64,000 nucleotides of DNA from Vicia villosa (taxonomy: Eukaryota > Streptophyta > Magnoliopsida > Fabales > Fabaceae): contig NC_081183.1 of the NCBI RefSeq assembly GCF_029867415.1, positions 58,726,336 to 58,790,335 on the forward strand, written 5' to 3'. This document shows, in pieces, positions 10,214 through 20,942 of the stretch. The position numbers were made by a program, and so were the translations under genes. Numbering within the stretch: position 1 is the first letter of the stretch; each line of letters starts with the position of its first letter. The notes under the pieces were generated by a model that saw only the letters and a list, made by a program, of their open reading frames with translations, ran no database searches and had not been told where the DNA came from.

Positions 10214-13200
10214 TTAGACAAAGTATTTCTTGACTGCATCAGCATTCACAGGATGCGGTAGTTCATCACCATCCATGGTTGCAAGAGTCATGGCGCCGCC
10301 AGAAAATGTTCTTTTGACAACATACGGGCCTTCGTAATTAGGAGACCATTTGCCCCTAGAATCTGGTTGAAAAGACAAGATCTTTTTAAGCACGAGGTCG
10401 CCTTCTCGAAATTCACGAGGTCGAACCTTTTTGTTGAAGGCTTGTTTCATCCTTGCTTGGTATAATTGTCCATGGCATAGAGCAGTCATACGTTTTTCTT
10501 CGATTAAATTCAACTGATCATATCTGCTTTGACACCATTCAACCTCTAATAACTTAGTCTCCATGAGGACTCTCATTGATGGTATTTCAACTTCTACGGG
10601 GAGCACAGCTTCCATGCCGTATACTAGAGAAAAAGGGGTTGCCCCTGTTGAAGTACGCACTGAAGTACGGTACCCATGTAAAGCAAATGGCAGCATTTCA
10701 TGCCAGTCTTTGTAAGTGACGACCATTTTCTGGACGATCTTCTTAATGTTCTTGTTGGCAGCTTCAACGGCGCCGTTCATTTTTGGTCTGTAAGGAGAAG
10801 AGTTATGATGCTCAATCTTGAATTCCTGACATAATTTTTTCATCATTTTGTTATTCAAGTTTGAACCATTGTCAGTAATGATCTTGCTGGGAACACCGTA
10901 TCGGCAAATGATGTTATTCTTGATAAACCTCACAACCACTTGTCTTGTAACATTGGCGTAAGATGCTGCTTCGACCCATTTGGTGAAGTAATCAATTGCT
11001 ACTAAGATGAAACGATGACCGTTTGAAGCTTTCGGTTCGATCATTCCGATCATGTCGATACCCCACATGAAGAAAGGCCATGGAGATGAGAGAACGTTGA
11101 GTAGAGTCGGTGGCACATGGATCTTATCTGCGTAGATCTGGAACTTGTGACATCTCTTCACGTGTTTGTAACAGTCAGATTCCATTGTCAACCAATAGTA
11201 TCCTGCTCTTAAGATCTTTTTGGACATTGCATGCCCATTTGAATGAGTTCCAAAGGACCCTTCATGCACTTCATGCATTAACATGTCTGCTTCGTGTCTA
11301 TCCACGCATCTGAGCAAAACTATGTCGAAATTTCTTTTGTATAGCACATCTCCGTTCAGGAAGAAACTGCCAGAAAGCCTCCTTAGAGTTTTCTTATCTT
11401 TGTTTGATGCCCCGAGTGGGTACTCTTGAGTTTGAAGGAAGCGTTTGATATCGTGAAACCACGGTTTATCATCGATGACTGCTTCAGTTGCAAACACATA
11501 GGCGGGCCTTTCAAGGCGCGTAATTCTGACTGTAGGCATATCGTTCCAATGATTGACTTTGAACATGGAAGATAGAGTAGCCAAGGCGTCTGCCATTCGA
11601 TTCTGATCTTGAGGTATATGATGCAATTCAACCTTGTTGAAGAAAGTCAACTGTCGTCTTGCATAATCTCTGTAAGGAATCAAACCAGGGTGGTAAGTTT
11701 CCCACTTGTCTTTGATTTGGTTGATCACGAGGGCTGAATCTCCATATATGTCGAGGATCTTGATTCTTAAGTCAATGGCTTCTTCGAGACCCATGATACA
11801 AGCTTCATATTCTGCGATGTTGTTGGTGCAATCAAATAGCAATCTGGCGGAGAATGGGATATGAGTACCCTTGGGAGTGATGATGATTGCCCCAATTCCA
11901 TTGCCAAAAGCGTTTTCTGCTCCATCAAAAATTAGGCCCCATCTTGATCCAGGATCAGGACCTTCTTCAGGTAATGGTTCGTCACAATCTTTCATCTTCA
12001 AGTACATGACATCTTCGTCAGGAAAGTCAAACTTGAGAGATTGATATTCATTAATTGGCTGATGTGCCAAGTGATCGGCGAGAATGCTTCCTTTGACTGC
12101 TTTTTGAGCACGGTATTCAATGTCATATTCGGATAACAGCATTTGCCATCGGGCAATCCTTCCTGTTAAGGCAGGCTTTTCAAAGACGTACTTGATCGGA
12201 TCCATTTTGGAGATTAACCAAGTAGTCTTGTTGATCATGTATTGGCGGAGATGTTTTGAAGCCCAAGCCAAAGCACAACATGTTTTTTCGAGCATGGAGT
12301 AACGAGACTCACAATCTGTGAATTTCTTACTCAGGTAATAGATGGCATGCTCCTTCTTACCGGTTTCATCTTGCTGTCCAAGCATACAACCCATGGATTC
12401 TTCCAACACAGTAAGGTACATGATTAATGGTCTTCCTTCAACTGGAGGAATCAATATTGGTGGTTCTAACAGGTATTCTTTGATACTGTCAAACGCTTTC
12501 TGGCAATCTTCAGTCCATACAACCCCTTGATCTTTGCGGAGAAGCTTGAAAATTGGCCCACAAGTAGCAGTCATTTGAGAGATAAATCTGGAGATATAGT
12601 TCAATCGTTCGAGAAACCCTCTTACTTGCTTTTCAGTTTTTGGTGCAGGCATCTCTTGAATAGCTCTGACTTTGTCGGGATCTACTTCGATACCTCTTTG
12701 GCTGACAATGAAACCCAAGAGTTTTCCAGATCTAACCCCAAAAGTACATTTGTTAGGATTCAAGCGAAGCTGATATTTCCTTAGTCGTTGAAACAACTTC
12801 AAAAGGTATTCAATATGTTCTTCTTCTGTGCTGGATTTGGCTATCATGTCGTCCACATAAACTTCAATTTCTTTAGGCATCATGTCATGAAAAAAAGTAG
12901 TCATTGCCCTTTGGTAAGTTGCGCCTGCATTCTTCAATCCAAACGGCATTACTTTGTAGCAAAAGGTACCCCATGGGGTGATGAAAGATGTCTTCTCCAT
13001 GTCTTCAGGAGCCATCTTGATCTGATTATAACCGGAGAACCCGTCCATGAAGGAAAAGACGTTGAACTTAGCGGTGTTATCGACCAGCATGTCAATATGT
13101 GGTAATGGAAAGTCATCTTTGGGACTGGCTTTGTTCAAGTCACGATAGTCAACACACATTCTGACTTTACCATCTTTCTTCGGAACTGGCACTATGTTGG

Positions 13201-13679
13201 CCAACAATTGAGGATACTCGGAGGTGACTAGAAAACCTGCGTCGAGCTGTTTCTGAACTTCCACTTTGATCTTGTTAGCCATATCAGGGTGAGTCCTTCG
13301 CAATTTCTGCTTAACTGGCGGACATTCTGGCTTCAATGGCAAGTAATGCTGAACAATATTGGTATCCAACCCAGGCATGTCTTGGTAGGACCAGGCAAAC
13401 ACGTCAACATATTCTTTGAGAAGGTCTGTCAACTTACTCTTGATATCAGCATCAAGCAGCGATCCAATGGTCACTTCTTTTTTGTCTTCTTCAGAACCCA
13501 AGTTGATCTTTTCTAAAGGCTCTTTGTGAGGCAGAATGGCTCTTTCCTCGTGCTTAAGTAATCGAGAGATCTCGTCCGGGATCTCCTCTTCTTCTTCTTC
13601 TTCGGCTTCGAACACAGGAAACTCAAAGTTGGGAGAGGGCATAGGGTTATTGCATTCAATGGGCTTATCAATAGTTAAT
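10214..13679 (-). CDS. Ogre pol: reverse transcriptase, two RNase H domains, integrase
   Basis: The open frame runs from 13777, but I predict that translated exon 2 starts at 13679 after an intron. Residue numbers count from the upstream Met at 13777. The RT domain spans about 160-370, with FSFMDGFSGYNQI and the catalytic YVDD at 307-310. A degenerate gypsy-type RNase H lies at about 420-545 and an additional archaeal-type RNase H at about 612-740 (first Asp near 618). Integrase follows: a His/Cys finger near 840-879, then the D908, D969, E1005 triad with 35 residues between the last two, then a C-terminal domain. Dual RNase H is a known mark of the Tat lineage, to which Ogre belongs. The frame has no internal stop, but the second Cys of the integrase finger is Phe (codon 11141-11143), so zinc binding is probably lost. 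The product copies and integrates element DNA. It would be made only after splicing onto gag-pro. Confidence 0.93.
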
Positions 13680-14027
13680 CTGCACATATGATTTATATTT
13701 ATTTTAGAAAATTTATGAATGCAAGAGTGTATGCAGATTTTTTTGGAAAAGTTTTTTTGGTTTTTTAGGATTACCATTTCCAGAAAAAAGCAAAAAATAA
13801 AAACACATAGTGTAGGGAATTCAAAATGACACTTTATTTATGATTCATTTTTTGAAACAAAGCCCTAAACACAAACTCATTTGTCTTGGACAGGACAAAG
13901 AGGGAAACTTTTAAAACAAAGCCCTATACACAAAGTTATTTGGGCGGAACATTTAAAAACAAAGCCCTATAAAACATCTCTCTGCTTTGGGCAAGGCAGG
14001 AGGTCAAAATAACAGCGAGGTGATTAC
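13680..14027 (-). other. Predicted spliceosomal intron between Ogre pro and pol (348 nt)
   Basis: In element sense a GTAATC donor begins at 14027, inside the last codon before a TAA stop (14024-14026). An AT-rich stretch ends in the acceptor ATGTGCAG at 13680. Joining the two exons keeps a single reading frame from pro into RT. Splicing of such an intron has been shown experimentally in the Ogre family (established knowledge); for this copy it is a prediction from the splice sites and the frame. Confidence 0.8.
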
Positions 14028-14499
14028 TTTGAGCGGCGAATATTCGGAACGTCGACAGCTTTCCAGTAGCAACGAACTCCTCTGTGTATTATGTATTCAG
14101 GAAAATTCCCCTCAGAATTATCTTCAGTAATGACATTGACCGCTGGTCGAGCAGGATTTGAAGGTCCTGGTTTGTCAACCTTGTTCTTTGTAGAGTTGAA
14201 ACGGTCTTCTTCTACTTCTTGAAGAGCATAAGATGAGTCACAATCTTCAGAATTTTCAGGATGTATTTCCCAGTCTTCAGGATGAAGAGACTCATTGTCA
14301 GAGACACTTTCTGAGTCAACTGCGGGGCCATCTTCCCCTTCATCTTCAAAAATGGAATTTATGTGATAATAGCCACCTTCAGGATTATAAACCTTGGTAG
14401 ATGCGTTGAAGCTGAAATCTTCAGTAATTTCAGGCTGCTGAGAAAATTGGCAGGGCCGATAAGCCTCTTCTGGTTGACTATTATATTCAAAGGAATCTC
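14024..14499 (-). pseudogene. Ogre gag-pro, C-terminal segment beyond the nested insertion
   Basis: This continues the protease reading frame that stops at 20940 because of the element at 14500-20942. Translated from 14499 in the same frame it is fully open for about 155 codons and ends at TAA 14024-14026. It is an acidic, Ser/Glu/Asp-rich linker with no recognised domain. Continuity of frame across the insertion, counting one ATCTC, shows that the insertion is precise. The end of this segment is the donor exon for the intron at 13680-14027. Confidence 0.85.
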
Positions 14500-15840
14500 T
14501 GATCGGTAAAATAGCAAGTGTACTATTTTGCCTCTGTAGTAATAAAGGGAAAATTCCCCGAATATCGATCTCAAGGACTGCGTGAGATTATAGAGTTAGT
14601 CGCACTTCAATTAAACAAAAAGCCTTGGGGTTTTGGTTTTTGTGATTACAAATTAAATTGCAAATAAACTTAACAAGGTTTAATTGGCCAAATATGAGTA
14701 ACATGCCAGGGTAGGTGTGTGCATTAACATGTAACAATTCTGAACCATTATTTCATTAACAAAGTTCAACTTATCAATTACCGGTTCTTAAGGGTATTTG
14801 CTCCTAAGTCCTTAGTGGGCAAACTTTTGAACATTGAAATCCTAATCCCAAAGTCCTTCGAAATTAGTGATCAAATCAAATATTATTATAATCAAGAACA
14901 ATCCGGTTACTATAGGGTATCCCTAGTCCTAGGTGATATCTACTATAATATAATGGTATAAAAATCCTAACAATGGAGGTCAATCCTAATTGTCAGTCAT
15001 AAATCAATCCAGTTGGTCCGACGAGGAAAGCATTAAAAACCTTATACCATTAAATTGAATGTAAAAGAGAAACATGTTATTGAAATTCGGAATTCAAAAT
15101 CATCACAAATGTTAATCAGGGACACCCCCCTAGCATTGGGGGGTTTAGCTACTCATATCATCCAAAGAAATTACAAAGATATCAAATAAAGACATTACAA
15201 TAGAGATGATGAACTTTGATCTTCAATGGCTTCCGCTCATGAGAGTTGTCCGTTCTTCTCCAATTGCATAGGCTTCTTCTCTCAATCCTCCAATTCTTCG
15301 TGTGGCAAAAAGATCCCTAATTCATCTTGAAAACCCTCCTAAATAGTGCAGACTCACTTAAGTTGGTTGGAAATTCCAAAAACACCCCTGCAGGCCAACC
15401 ACTGAACTAAATAATAAAAATCACTGAAATCAGCGTCATCACCCAACACGGGCCGTGTTGTGCAACACGGGCACCCGTGTTGGCCCCCTGTAATATTTAT
15501 TTTCAACTTTGGTCCCAGACTTAGCAACACGGGCCGTGTTGAGCAACACGGGCACCCGTGTTGCACCACTGTTTTTTCCAACTTCTTGAACTCTCTTCCT
15601 GACACGGCCCGTGTTGGGCAACACGGCCACCCGTGTCAGGCCTCCTGTAGCATGTTTTCTGAACTTCCTTAAAACTTCCGAGTTTCGCACTGATTTACTC
15701 CGATTTCTCCATATGAACCTGAAAACATTAAAACATGCGACCAAAGCATAAAATGACGAATAAAGAAATAAAACACTCAATAACAAAACTTAAACATACT
15801 TAAAAACAACGATAAAACTATGTGTGAAAACCACTGATCA
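14500..15840 (-). repeat. Element A 3' LTR (left copy)
   Basis: A direct repeat of 19602-20942. It includes a GC-rich island of ACACGGG/CCCGTGT palindromes at 15441-15642 in an otherwise AT-rich LTR, about 200-400 bp from the element-sense LTR start. Open frames on both strands here merely translate that island. No gene. Confidence 0.95.
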
Positions 15841-15880
15841 AACTCCCCCAAACTTAAATCGTTGCTTGACCTCAAGCGAC
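15841..15880 (-). promoter_or_regulatory. Element A polypurine tract with upstream hairpin
   Basis: In element sense a hairpin (arms GTCGCTTG and CAAGCAAC, loop AGGT, one mismatch) is followed by TTTAAGTTTGGGGGAGTT, which abuts the 3' LTR. This is the expected primer for plus-strand synthesis. A second, similar module lies upstream at 16711-16749. Confidence 0.75.
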
Positions 15881-16946
15881 AACTACAAAAGTTAATGACC
15901 TTCAAAGCGCACGGTGTTCATACGTGAGATATCTGTCTGTATTGATCAAGAAACAGTTGGTTCGGCATTCACATGACGCGACGAGTTTTGTTACCACATT
16001 AATCCTGAAGCTCCCGTTTCGGATACCTCTCCAACTATGCTTTGCACTTAAGTCTCTTTCCGATTTTCCTCCTCTTTCATTCGGACAATCATATTAAGGC
16101 ACTGCATTTCTTATAATAATCATCACCTGCATGAGACAGATCAAGGCTTCTTATTATTTTTTTCCTGGCACCAAACTAGCAGCATTGGCTACTTTTTATT
16201 ACCGATGAAATTTTCAAACCTTGCAGTTATATATTGTCCTTTTGGACGACGTTTGGGGATCAATCTCCTTTGGGCTGAATAACCGGGTGAGGGTTACCCA
16301 ACTTAGCGAGTCGATTGCCTTTTACCGCCTTTTCATCATTTGGTGCCAACTTTATATCTCTTTTTTTTTCTCAACCAGCCATCATGCAAGTGAATCCGAA
16401 TTATGCCAGACTGTATCAATAAACTACTCGAGAAGTACTTCTCAGGAGACAAGTACTATGGTGCAAATCTACACGTTAGACTCGTATCTCTTTCAGGGAA
16501 CCAAGGGTGCTTAAACAAACCTCTTGTCACATTATTCCGCACTTCCTGTCCTTAAACAATCCTCCCTTCTTCTCTATATACTATTCCCGATCGCTTTTTA
16601 AGATCAAAACTCTTCAACAAAAATTAAAATTTCGGTCAAAATTTGGGCAGAATTCACTTCATGGTTTCACATCATACCAATAACATAAAAATAAAATGCA
16701 AAGAGAAGAGCCTCCCCCAAACATGAACTAAACATTGGCCTCAATGTTTCAGAACGAGCCTGAGAGAGGTGACTCACAGAGGGTAATGCACTCTAATGAT
16801 CACTTACAAGCTTTCACCAGAGACGTCCTCTTTTATTTCCTGAAAATAAAATAACCAAACATAGAAATTAGCTATTAAAATCGTGGGTTGCCTCCCACGA
16901 AGCGCTTCGTTTAACGTCGCATGGCTCGACGGTCCATTACCCTCTA
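15881..16946 (-). other. Element A 3' untranslated region
   Basis: About 1.07 kb between the gag-pro stop and the polypurine tract; no gene found. It contains a stem-loop just after the stop (16881-16900, a 7-bp TCGTGGG/CCCACGA stem with an AGGCAA loop) and an internal hairpin plus polypurine copy (16711-16749). Confidence 0.8.
16711..16749 (-). promoter_or_regulatory. Internal second hairpin plus polypurine module of element A
   Basis: In element sense a perfect 8-bp hairpin (AAACATTG, loop AGGC, CAATGTTT) is followed by GTTTGGGGGAGG. It has the same layout as the terminal tract about 850 bp downstream, and element E has the same pair. A central polypurine role is possible but unproven. Confidence 0.5.
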
Positions 16947-19454
16947 TTATGGAGGGTATTTCCTTTTCCAAACCTTGTTGCTTGTCACTTTCGCAACCAC
17001 TAACTCATGAAGACGAAAAGCATTCACCGCTTTTCTCTTTAATTTACTTCCCACATTCTTCTTCTTTCCTTGCTCTTTCTCCTCCACCTTCTTCTTGCCT
17101 TCCTTAGCTTTCTTAAGATTTTTGACAACTAAATAAGATGGTTCCACCCGGGAGGCTATGCTTGACACTTTTTCTTGGAGCTGTTTAGACTTCTTGTTCT
17201 TTTCCTCACTTTCTGTCATACCATCAGAAGTTTGATCATTCACAACCGCCCTCTGTCTTTTGACTCCTAACATCTTCAACGTTACTTCTTCATCAAAAGA
17301 TTTCAGCGTCAGCGTTCCTTTTTCAATGTCGAGGTTGCAGCGGCCTGTCGACAAAAATGGCCTCCCAAGAAGGATAGGAGTTTCTTCGTCTTCCGGAATG
17401 TCCATGATGTGGAAGTCAACAGGGAATACAAATTTATCAACTTCCACTAGTACATCTTCAGCTACCCCATATGATTTCTTAACGGTGTGATCGGCGAACC
17501 TTAACTGGGTCTTACTTTCACTAATCTTTTCCAATTCAAGCTTTTTGAAAATGGACAAAGGCATTAAACTCACACTAGACCCAGAATCGAGGAGTACCTT
17601 CTTAAATGCTATATTCTTGATAGTGCATGGTATCGCCACTGCCCCAGGGTCTTTCCTCTTTATTGGGATCTTCCTTGCTGTTGAGACTATACCACACTTT
17701 TCCGTTGCAATTTTTGGTTCTTCTCCTAGTGATCTCTTTTTCCCCAACACCTCCTTCATAAATTTCTTGTACAAAGGCATGTGCTCAAGTGCTTCAAAGA
17801 ATGGTAGATTTACCTCTAATTTTTTGAACAATTTAGTAAACTTCTCAAAGTCTTTCTCTCTTGAACCCTTCTTTGTCACTCTGGAGGGGAAGGGCAGTTT
17901 TATCACAGGTTCAGCGTCTTTCTTATTTTTTTCTTCAATTGGTTTAACCGGCGGTACCACAACTTCTGGCTCTTTTGGATTCTCTCTTATTTCCAAATCC
18001 ACCTCTATTACCATGGGGTCATCTATTTCCTCTTTTTCTTTTTCCTTTTCAGATTCTGCTACTCTCCTACTTCTTGTAGTAACCGCATTAATCTTCTCCT
18101 GGTCTTTCGGATTTTTCACAGTTGAGCTCGGAAGGGTACCTTGTGCCTGTAGAGTGAGATGCTGTGCTATCTGCCCCACTTGAACTTCCAGATTTTTAAT
18201 TGAGGCCGCAGTGTTTCTGTGGTTGTTTCTTGTTTCTTCTTGGAACTGAGAACACTGCCCAGCTAATCTTTCAATTGCCACTTCCCACTCTGCCTTCTGG
18301 GTACCTTGTTGTTGTTGATCTTTCCAAGCAAAATTTGGATGATTCTTCCACCCTGGATTATAGGTGTTAGAATACGGGTTGTTTTGCCTTAGTAATTTGA
18401 TTTCTTCAATCTGCTTGGGAGTAGCAAAACAGTACACCGTTTGGTGTGGGCCATTACAGATTTCACAGCTGACAGGTTGAGCTTGTTGAACTTGAGCCAC
18501 CTGTTGTTTACCTATATTCATAGCCTTCAATTTCTTTTCAACTTCTGCGGCTATCGCATCTTCAACCCGAGTTTTAGAAGTCTCCAGCTTGAGATCAATG
18601 ATTCCTTCCGGTTTGCTAGCACACCTGTCATACAATTCCAAATGCTCATTTGCAGCTATTGCTTCAATGATTTTGATGATGCCTGAGGCTGTTGTGAAAT
18701 TTGTCGAGCCTCCAGCTGCTGTATCAATTAACTGTTTTGTTTTCATTCTGAGCCCATTGACAAATACTTGCATCTGTTCAGTCTTGTCCATATTGTGAGT
18801 CGGACATGCTACTAGAATTCTTTTGAATCTTTTGTATGCATCTCCTAAGGGCTCACCCTCCTTCTGCTTGAAATTCAGAATGTCATACCTCTTCCTTATA
18901 AATACCGAGGCGGGAAAATACTCATTTAAGAAAGCTTTTTCTATCTCTCCCCATGATGTAATGCTGCCCGCTGGAAGGGAATAAAACCACTCTTCTGCTT
19001 CTTCTGCCAAGGTGAATGGAAACATTCTCAGCTTCTTGGCCTCTTCTGTATGACCTTCGATTTTTAAAGTTGTACTCATGGTCAGAAACCTCTGTAAGTG
19101 CTTGTTTGCATCTTCATTAACCCTTCCGGTGAAAGGCTTTCTTTCGAGCTGAGTGATGGTGCTTGGGTGCAATTGAAAATTAGGAACATTCACCGGTTGG
19201 TTGATAATTGTTTGTCTTCCCCCCGGTGTATTTGCAACTCCATAGTCTCCGAGGAGTCTCTCTGGTGGTGGTACCTCGCCCATGATCTCTTCTTCACTTT
19301 CGGTGCCTGAACCAGAATGGACTGTAATTACTTCTTCCTCAGATTCCAGCTTAGCTTGATGAGCTTGTCTGCGCCTTGCGTGAAAAGTCCTTTCAATTTC
19401 TGCGTCAAAAGGAAATTCTGCTGAGGCCTTGCCTCGCATAAACAGATTAGACAA
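16947..19454 (-). CDS. Element A Gag-protease polyprotein (835 aa)
   Basis: Intact frame starting at ATG 19454, the first Met after the primer site. An acidic N-terminus is followed by a retrotransposon Gag capsid-type region at about 95-270, with AEEAEEWFYSLPAGSITSW and a downstream helix-rich part. A zinc knuckle of unusual spacing is C330-x2-C333-x3-H337-x4-C342. A retropepsin-like domain has LLDSGSSVSLMP (Asp-Ser-Gly at 623-625) and ILLGRPFL near 694-701. The C-terminus is a Lys-rich basic tail ending in KYPP. The product would form the particle and mature it; no polymerase is encoded. The order and motifs fit Athila-type Gag-Pro. There are no internal stops, so the protein may still be expressible. 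Codon or promoter evidence for expression is not visible. Confidence 0.9.
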   Translation of the reverse strand: MSNLFMRGKASAEFPFDAEIERTFHARRRQAHQAKLESEEEVITVHSGSGTESEEEIMGEVPPPERLLGDYGVANTPGGRQTIINQPVNVPNFQLHPSTITQLERKPFTGRVNEDANKHLQRFLTMSTTLKIEGHTEEAKKLRMFPFTLAEEAEEWFYSLPAGSITSWGEIEKAFLNEYFPASVFIRKRYDILNFKQKEGEPLGDAYKRFKRILVACPTHNMDKTEQMQVFVNGLRMKTKQLIDTAAGGSTNFTTASGIIKIIEAIAANEHLELYDRCASKPEGIIDLKLETSKTRVEDAIAAEVEKKLKAMNIGKQQVAQVQQAQPVSCEICNGPHQTVYCFATPKQIEEIKLLRQNNPYSNTYNPGWKNHPNFAWKDQQQQGTQKAEWEVAIERLAGQCSQFQEETRNNHRNTAASIKNLEVQVGQIAQHLTLQAQGTLPSSTVKNPKDQEKINAVTTRSRRVAESEKEKEKEEIDDPMVIEVDLEIRENPKEPEVVVPPVKPIEEKNKKDAEPVIKLPFPSRVTKKGSREKDFEKFTKLFKKLEVNLPFFEALEHMPLYKKFMKEVLGKKRSLGEEPKIATEKCGIVSTARKIPIKRKDPGAVAIPCTIKNIAFKKVLLDSGSSVSLMPLSIFKKLELEKISESKTQLRFADHTVKKSYGVAEDVLVEVDKFVFPVDFHIMDIPEDEETPILLGRPFLSTGRCNLDIEKGTLTLKSFDEEVTLKMLGVKRQRAVVNDQTSDGMTESEEKNKKSKQLQEKVSSIASRVEPSYLVVKNLKKAKEGKKKVEEKEQGKKKNVGSKLKRKAVNAFRLHELVVAKVTSNKVWKRKYPP

Positions 19455-19577
19455 TTATTAGAATGAGGAACAAAAATAATATAAAAATATTTTTCTTTTT
19501 TTTTAAAATAAAATTTTAGTCGCAGAGCAACAAAATTCTAATTGAAATAAAACTAGAAACTCTACAATTTTCGGCAG

Positions 19578-19595
19578 TCCCAGGCAACGGCGCCA
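19578..19595 (-). promoter_or_regulatory. Element A primer binding site (tRNA-Asp)
   Basis: In element sense TGGCGCCGTTGCCTGGGA, six bases inside the 5' LTR. It matches the complement of the plant tRNA-Asp(GUC) 3' end with one mismatch. Element E has the exact match. This primer is typical of Athila elements. Confidence 0.88.
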
Positions 19596-19601
19596 AAAAC
19601 T

Positions 19602-20942
19602 TGATCGGTAAAATAGCAAGTGTACTGTTTTGCCTCTGTAGTAATAAAGGGAAAATTCCCCGAATATCGATCTCAAGGACTGCGTGAGATTATAGAGTTA
19701 GTCGCACTTCAATTAAACAAAAAGCCTTGGGGTTTTGGTTTTTGTGATTACAAATTAAATTGCAAATAAACTTAACAAGGTTTAATTGGCCAAATATGAG
19801 TAACATGCCAGGGTAGGTGTGTGCATTAACATGTAACAATTCTGAACCCTTATTTCATTAACAAAGTTCAACTTATCAATTACCGGTTCTTAAGGGTATT
19901 TGCTCCTAAGTCCTTAGTGGGCAAAATTTTGAACATTGAAATCCTAATCCCAAAGTCCTTCGAAATTAGTGATCAAATCAAATATTATTATAATCAAGAA
20001 CAATCCGGTTACTATAGGGTATCCCTAGTCCTAGGTGATATCTACTATAATATAATGGTATAAAAACCCTAACAATGGAGGTCAATCCTAATTGTCAGTC
20101 ATAAATCAATCCAGTTGGTCCGACGAGGAAAGCATTAAAAACCTTATACCATTAAATTGAATGTAAAAGAGAAACATGTTATTGAAATTCGAAATTCAAA
20201 ATCATCACAAATGTTAATCAGGGACACCCCCCTAGCATTGGGGGGTTTAGCTACTCATATCATCCAAAGAAATTACAAAGATATCAAATAAAGACATTAC
20301 AATAGAGATGATGAACTTTGATCTTCAATGGCTTCCGCTCATGAGAGTTCTCCGTTCTTCTCCAATTGCATAGGCTTCTTCTCTCAATCCTCCAATTCTT
20401 CGTGTGGCAAAAAGATCCCTAATTCATCTTGAAAACCCTCCTAAATAGTGCAGACTCACTTAAGTTGGTTGGAAATTCCAAAAACACCCCTGCAGGCCAA
20501 CCACTGAACTAAATAATAAAAATCACTGAAATCAGCGTCATCACCCAACACGGGCCGTGTTGTGCAACACGGGCACCCGTGTTGGCCCCCTGTAATATTT
20601 ATTTTCAACTTTGGTCCCAGACTTAGCAACACGGGCCGTGTTGAGCAACACGGGCACCCGTGTTGCACCACTGTTTTTTCCAACTTCTTGAACTCTCTTC
20701 CTGACACGGCCCGTGTTGGGCAACACGGCCACCCGTGTCAGGCCTCCTGTAGCATGTTTTCTGAACTTCCTTAAAACTTCCGAGTTTCACACTGATTTAC
20801 TCCGATTTCTCCATATGAACCTGAAAACATTAAAATATGCAACCAAAGCATAAAATGACGAATAAAGAAATAAAACACTCAATAACAAAACTTAAACATA
20901 CTTAAAAACAACGATAAAACTATGTGTGAAAACCACTGATCA
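19602..20942 (-). repeat. Element A 5' LTR (right copy)
   Basis: Same length as the left copy, with about nine substitutions by eye. The palindromic ACACGGG island is at about 20543-20744. Its end CTGATCA is followed by ATCTC, the right target duplication. Confidence 0.95.

Larger units (their letters stand above)
14500..20942 (-). mobile_element. Element A: non-autonomous gag-pro-only LTR retrotransposon (Athila-like)
   Basis: A 6443-bp unit with two 1341-bp LTRs of equal length that start TGATCGG and end CTGATCA. The target duplication ATCTC is at 14495-14499 and 20943-20947. It has a tRNA-Asp primer site, one long gag-pro frame and a polypurine tract, but no RT, RNase H or integrase. By eye the LTRs differ at about nine positions, so the insertion is fairly recent. 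Transposition would need pol in trans. The gag type and primer suggest an Athila-lineage partner (inference). Confidence 0.92.

Noticed and set aside
10214..13777. Many plus-strand open frames opposite Ogre pol
   Set aside because: Shadows of the minus-strand pol frame, with no recognisable domains.
15354..15786. Open frames on both strands reading repeated HGCPC or RVPVL words
   Set aside because: They follow the palindrome island in the LTR of element A and recur identically in the other LTR.
14500..20942. Simple tandem duplication of 1.3 kb within Ogre
   Set aside because: TG/CA ends, 5-bp target duplication, primer site and polypurine tract show a complete retrotransposon.
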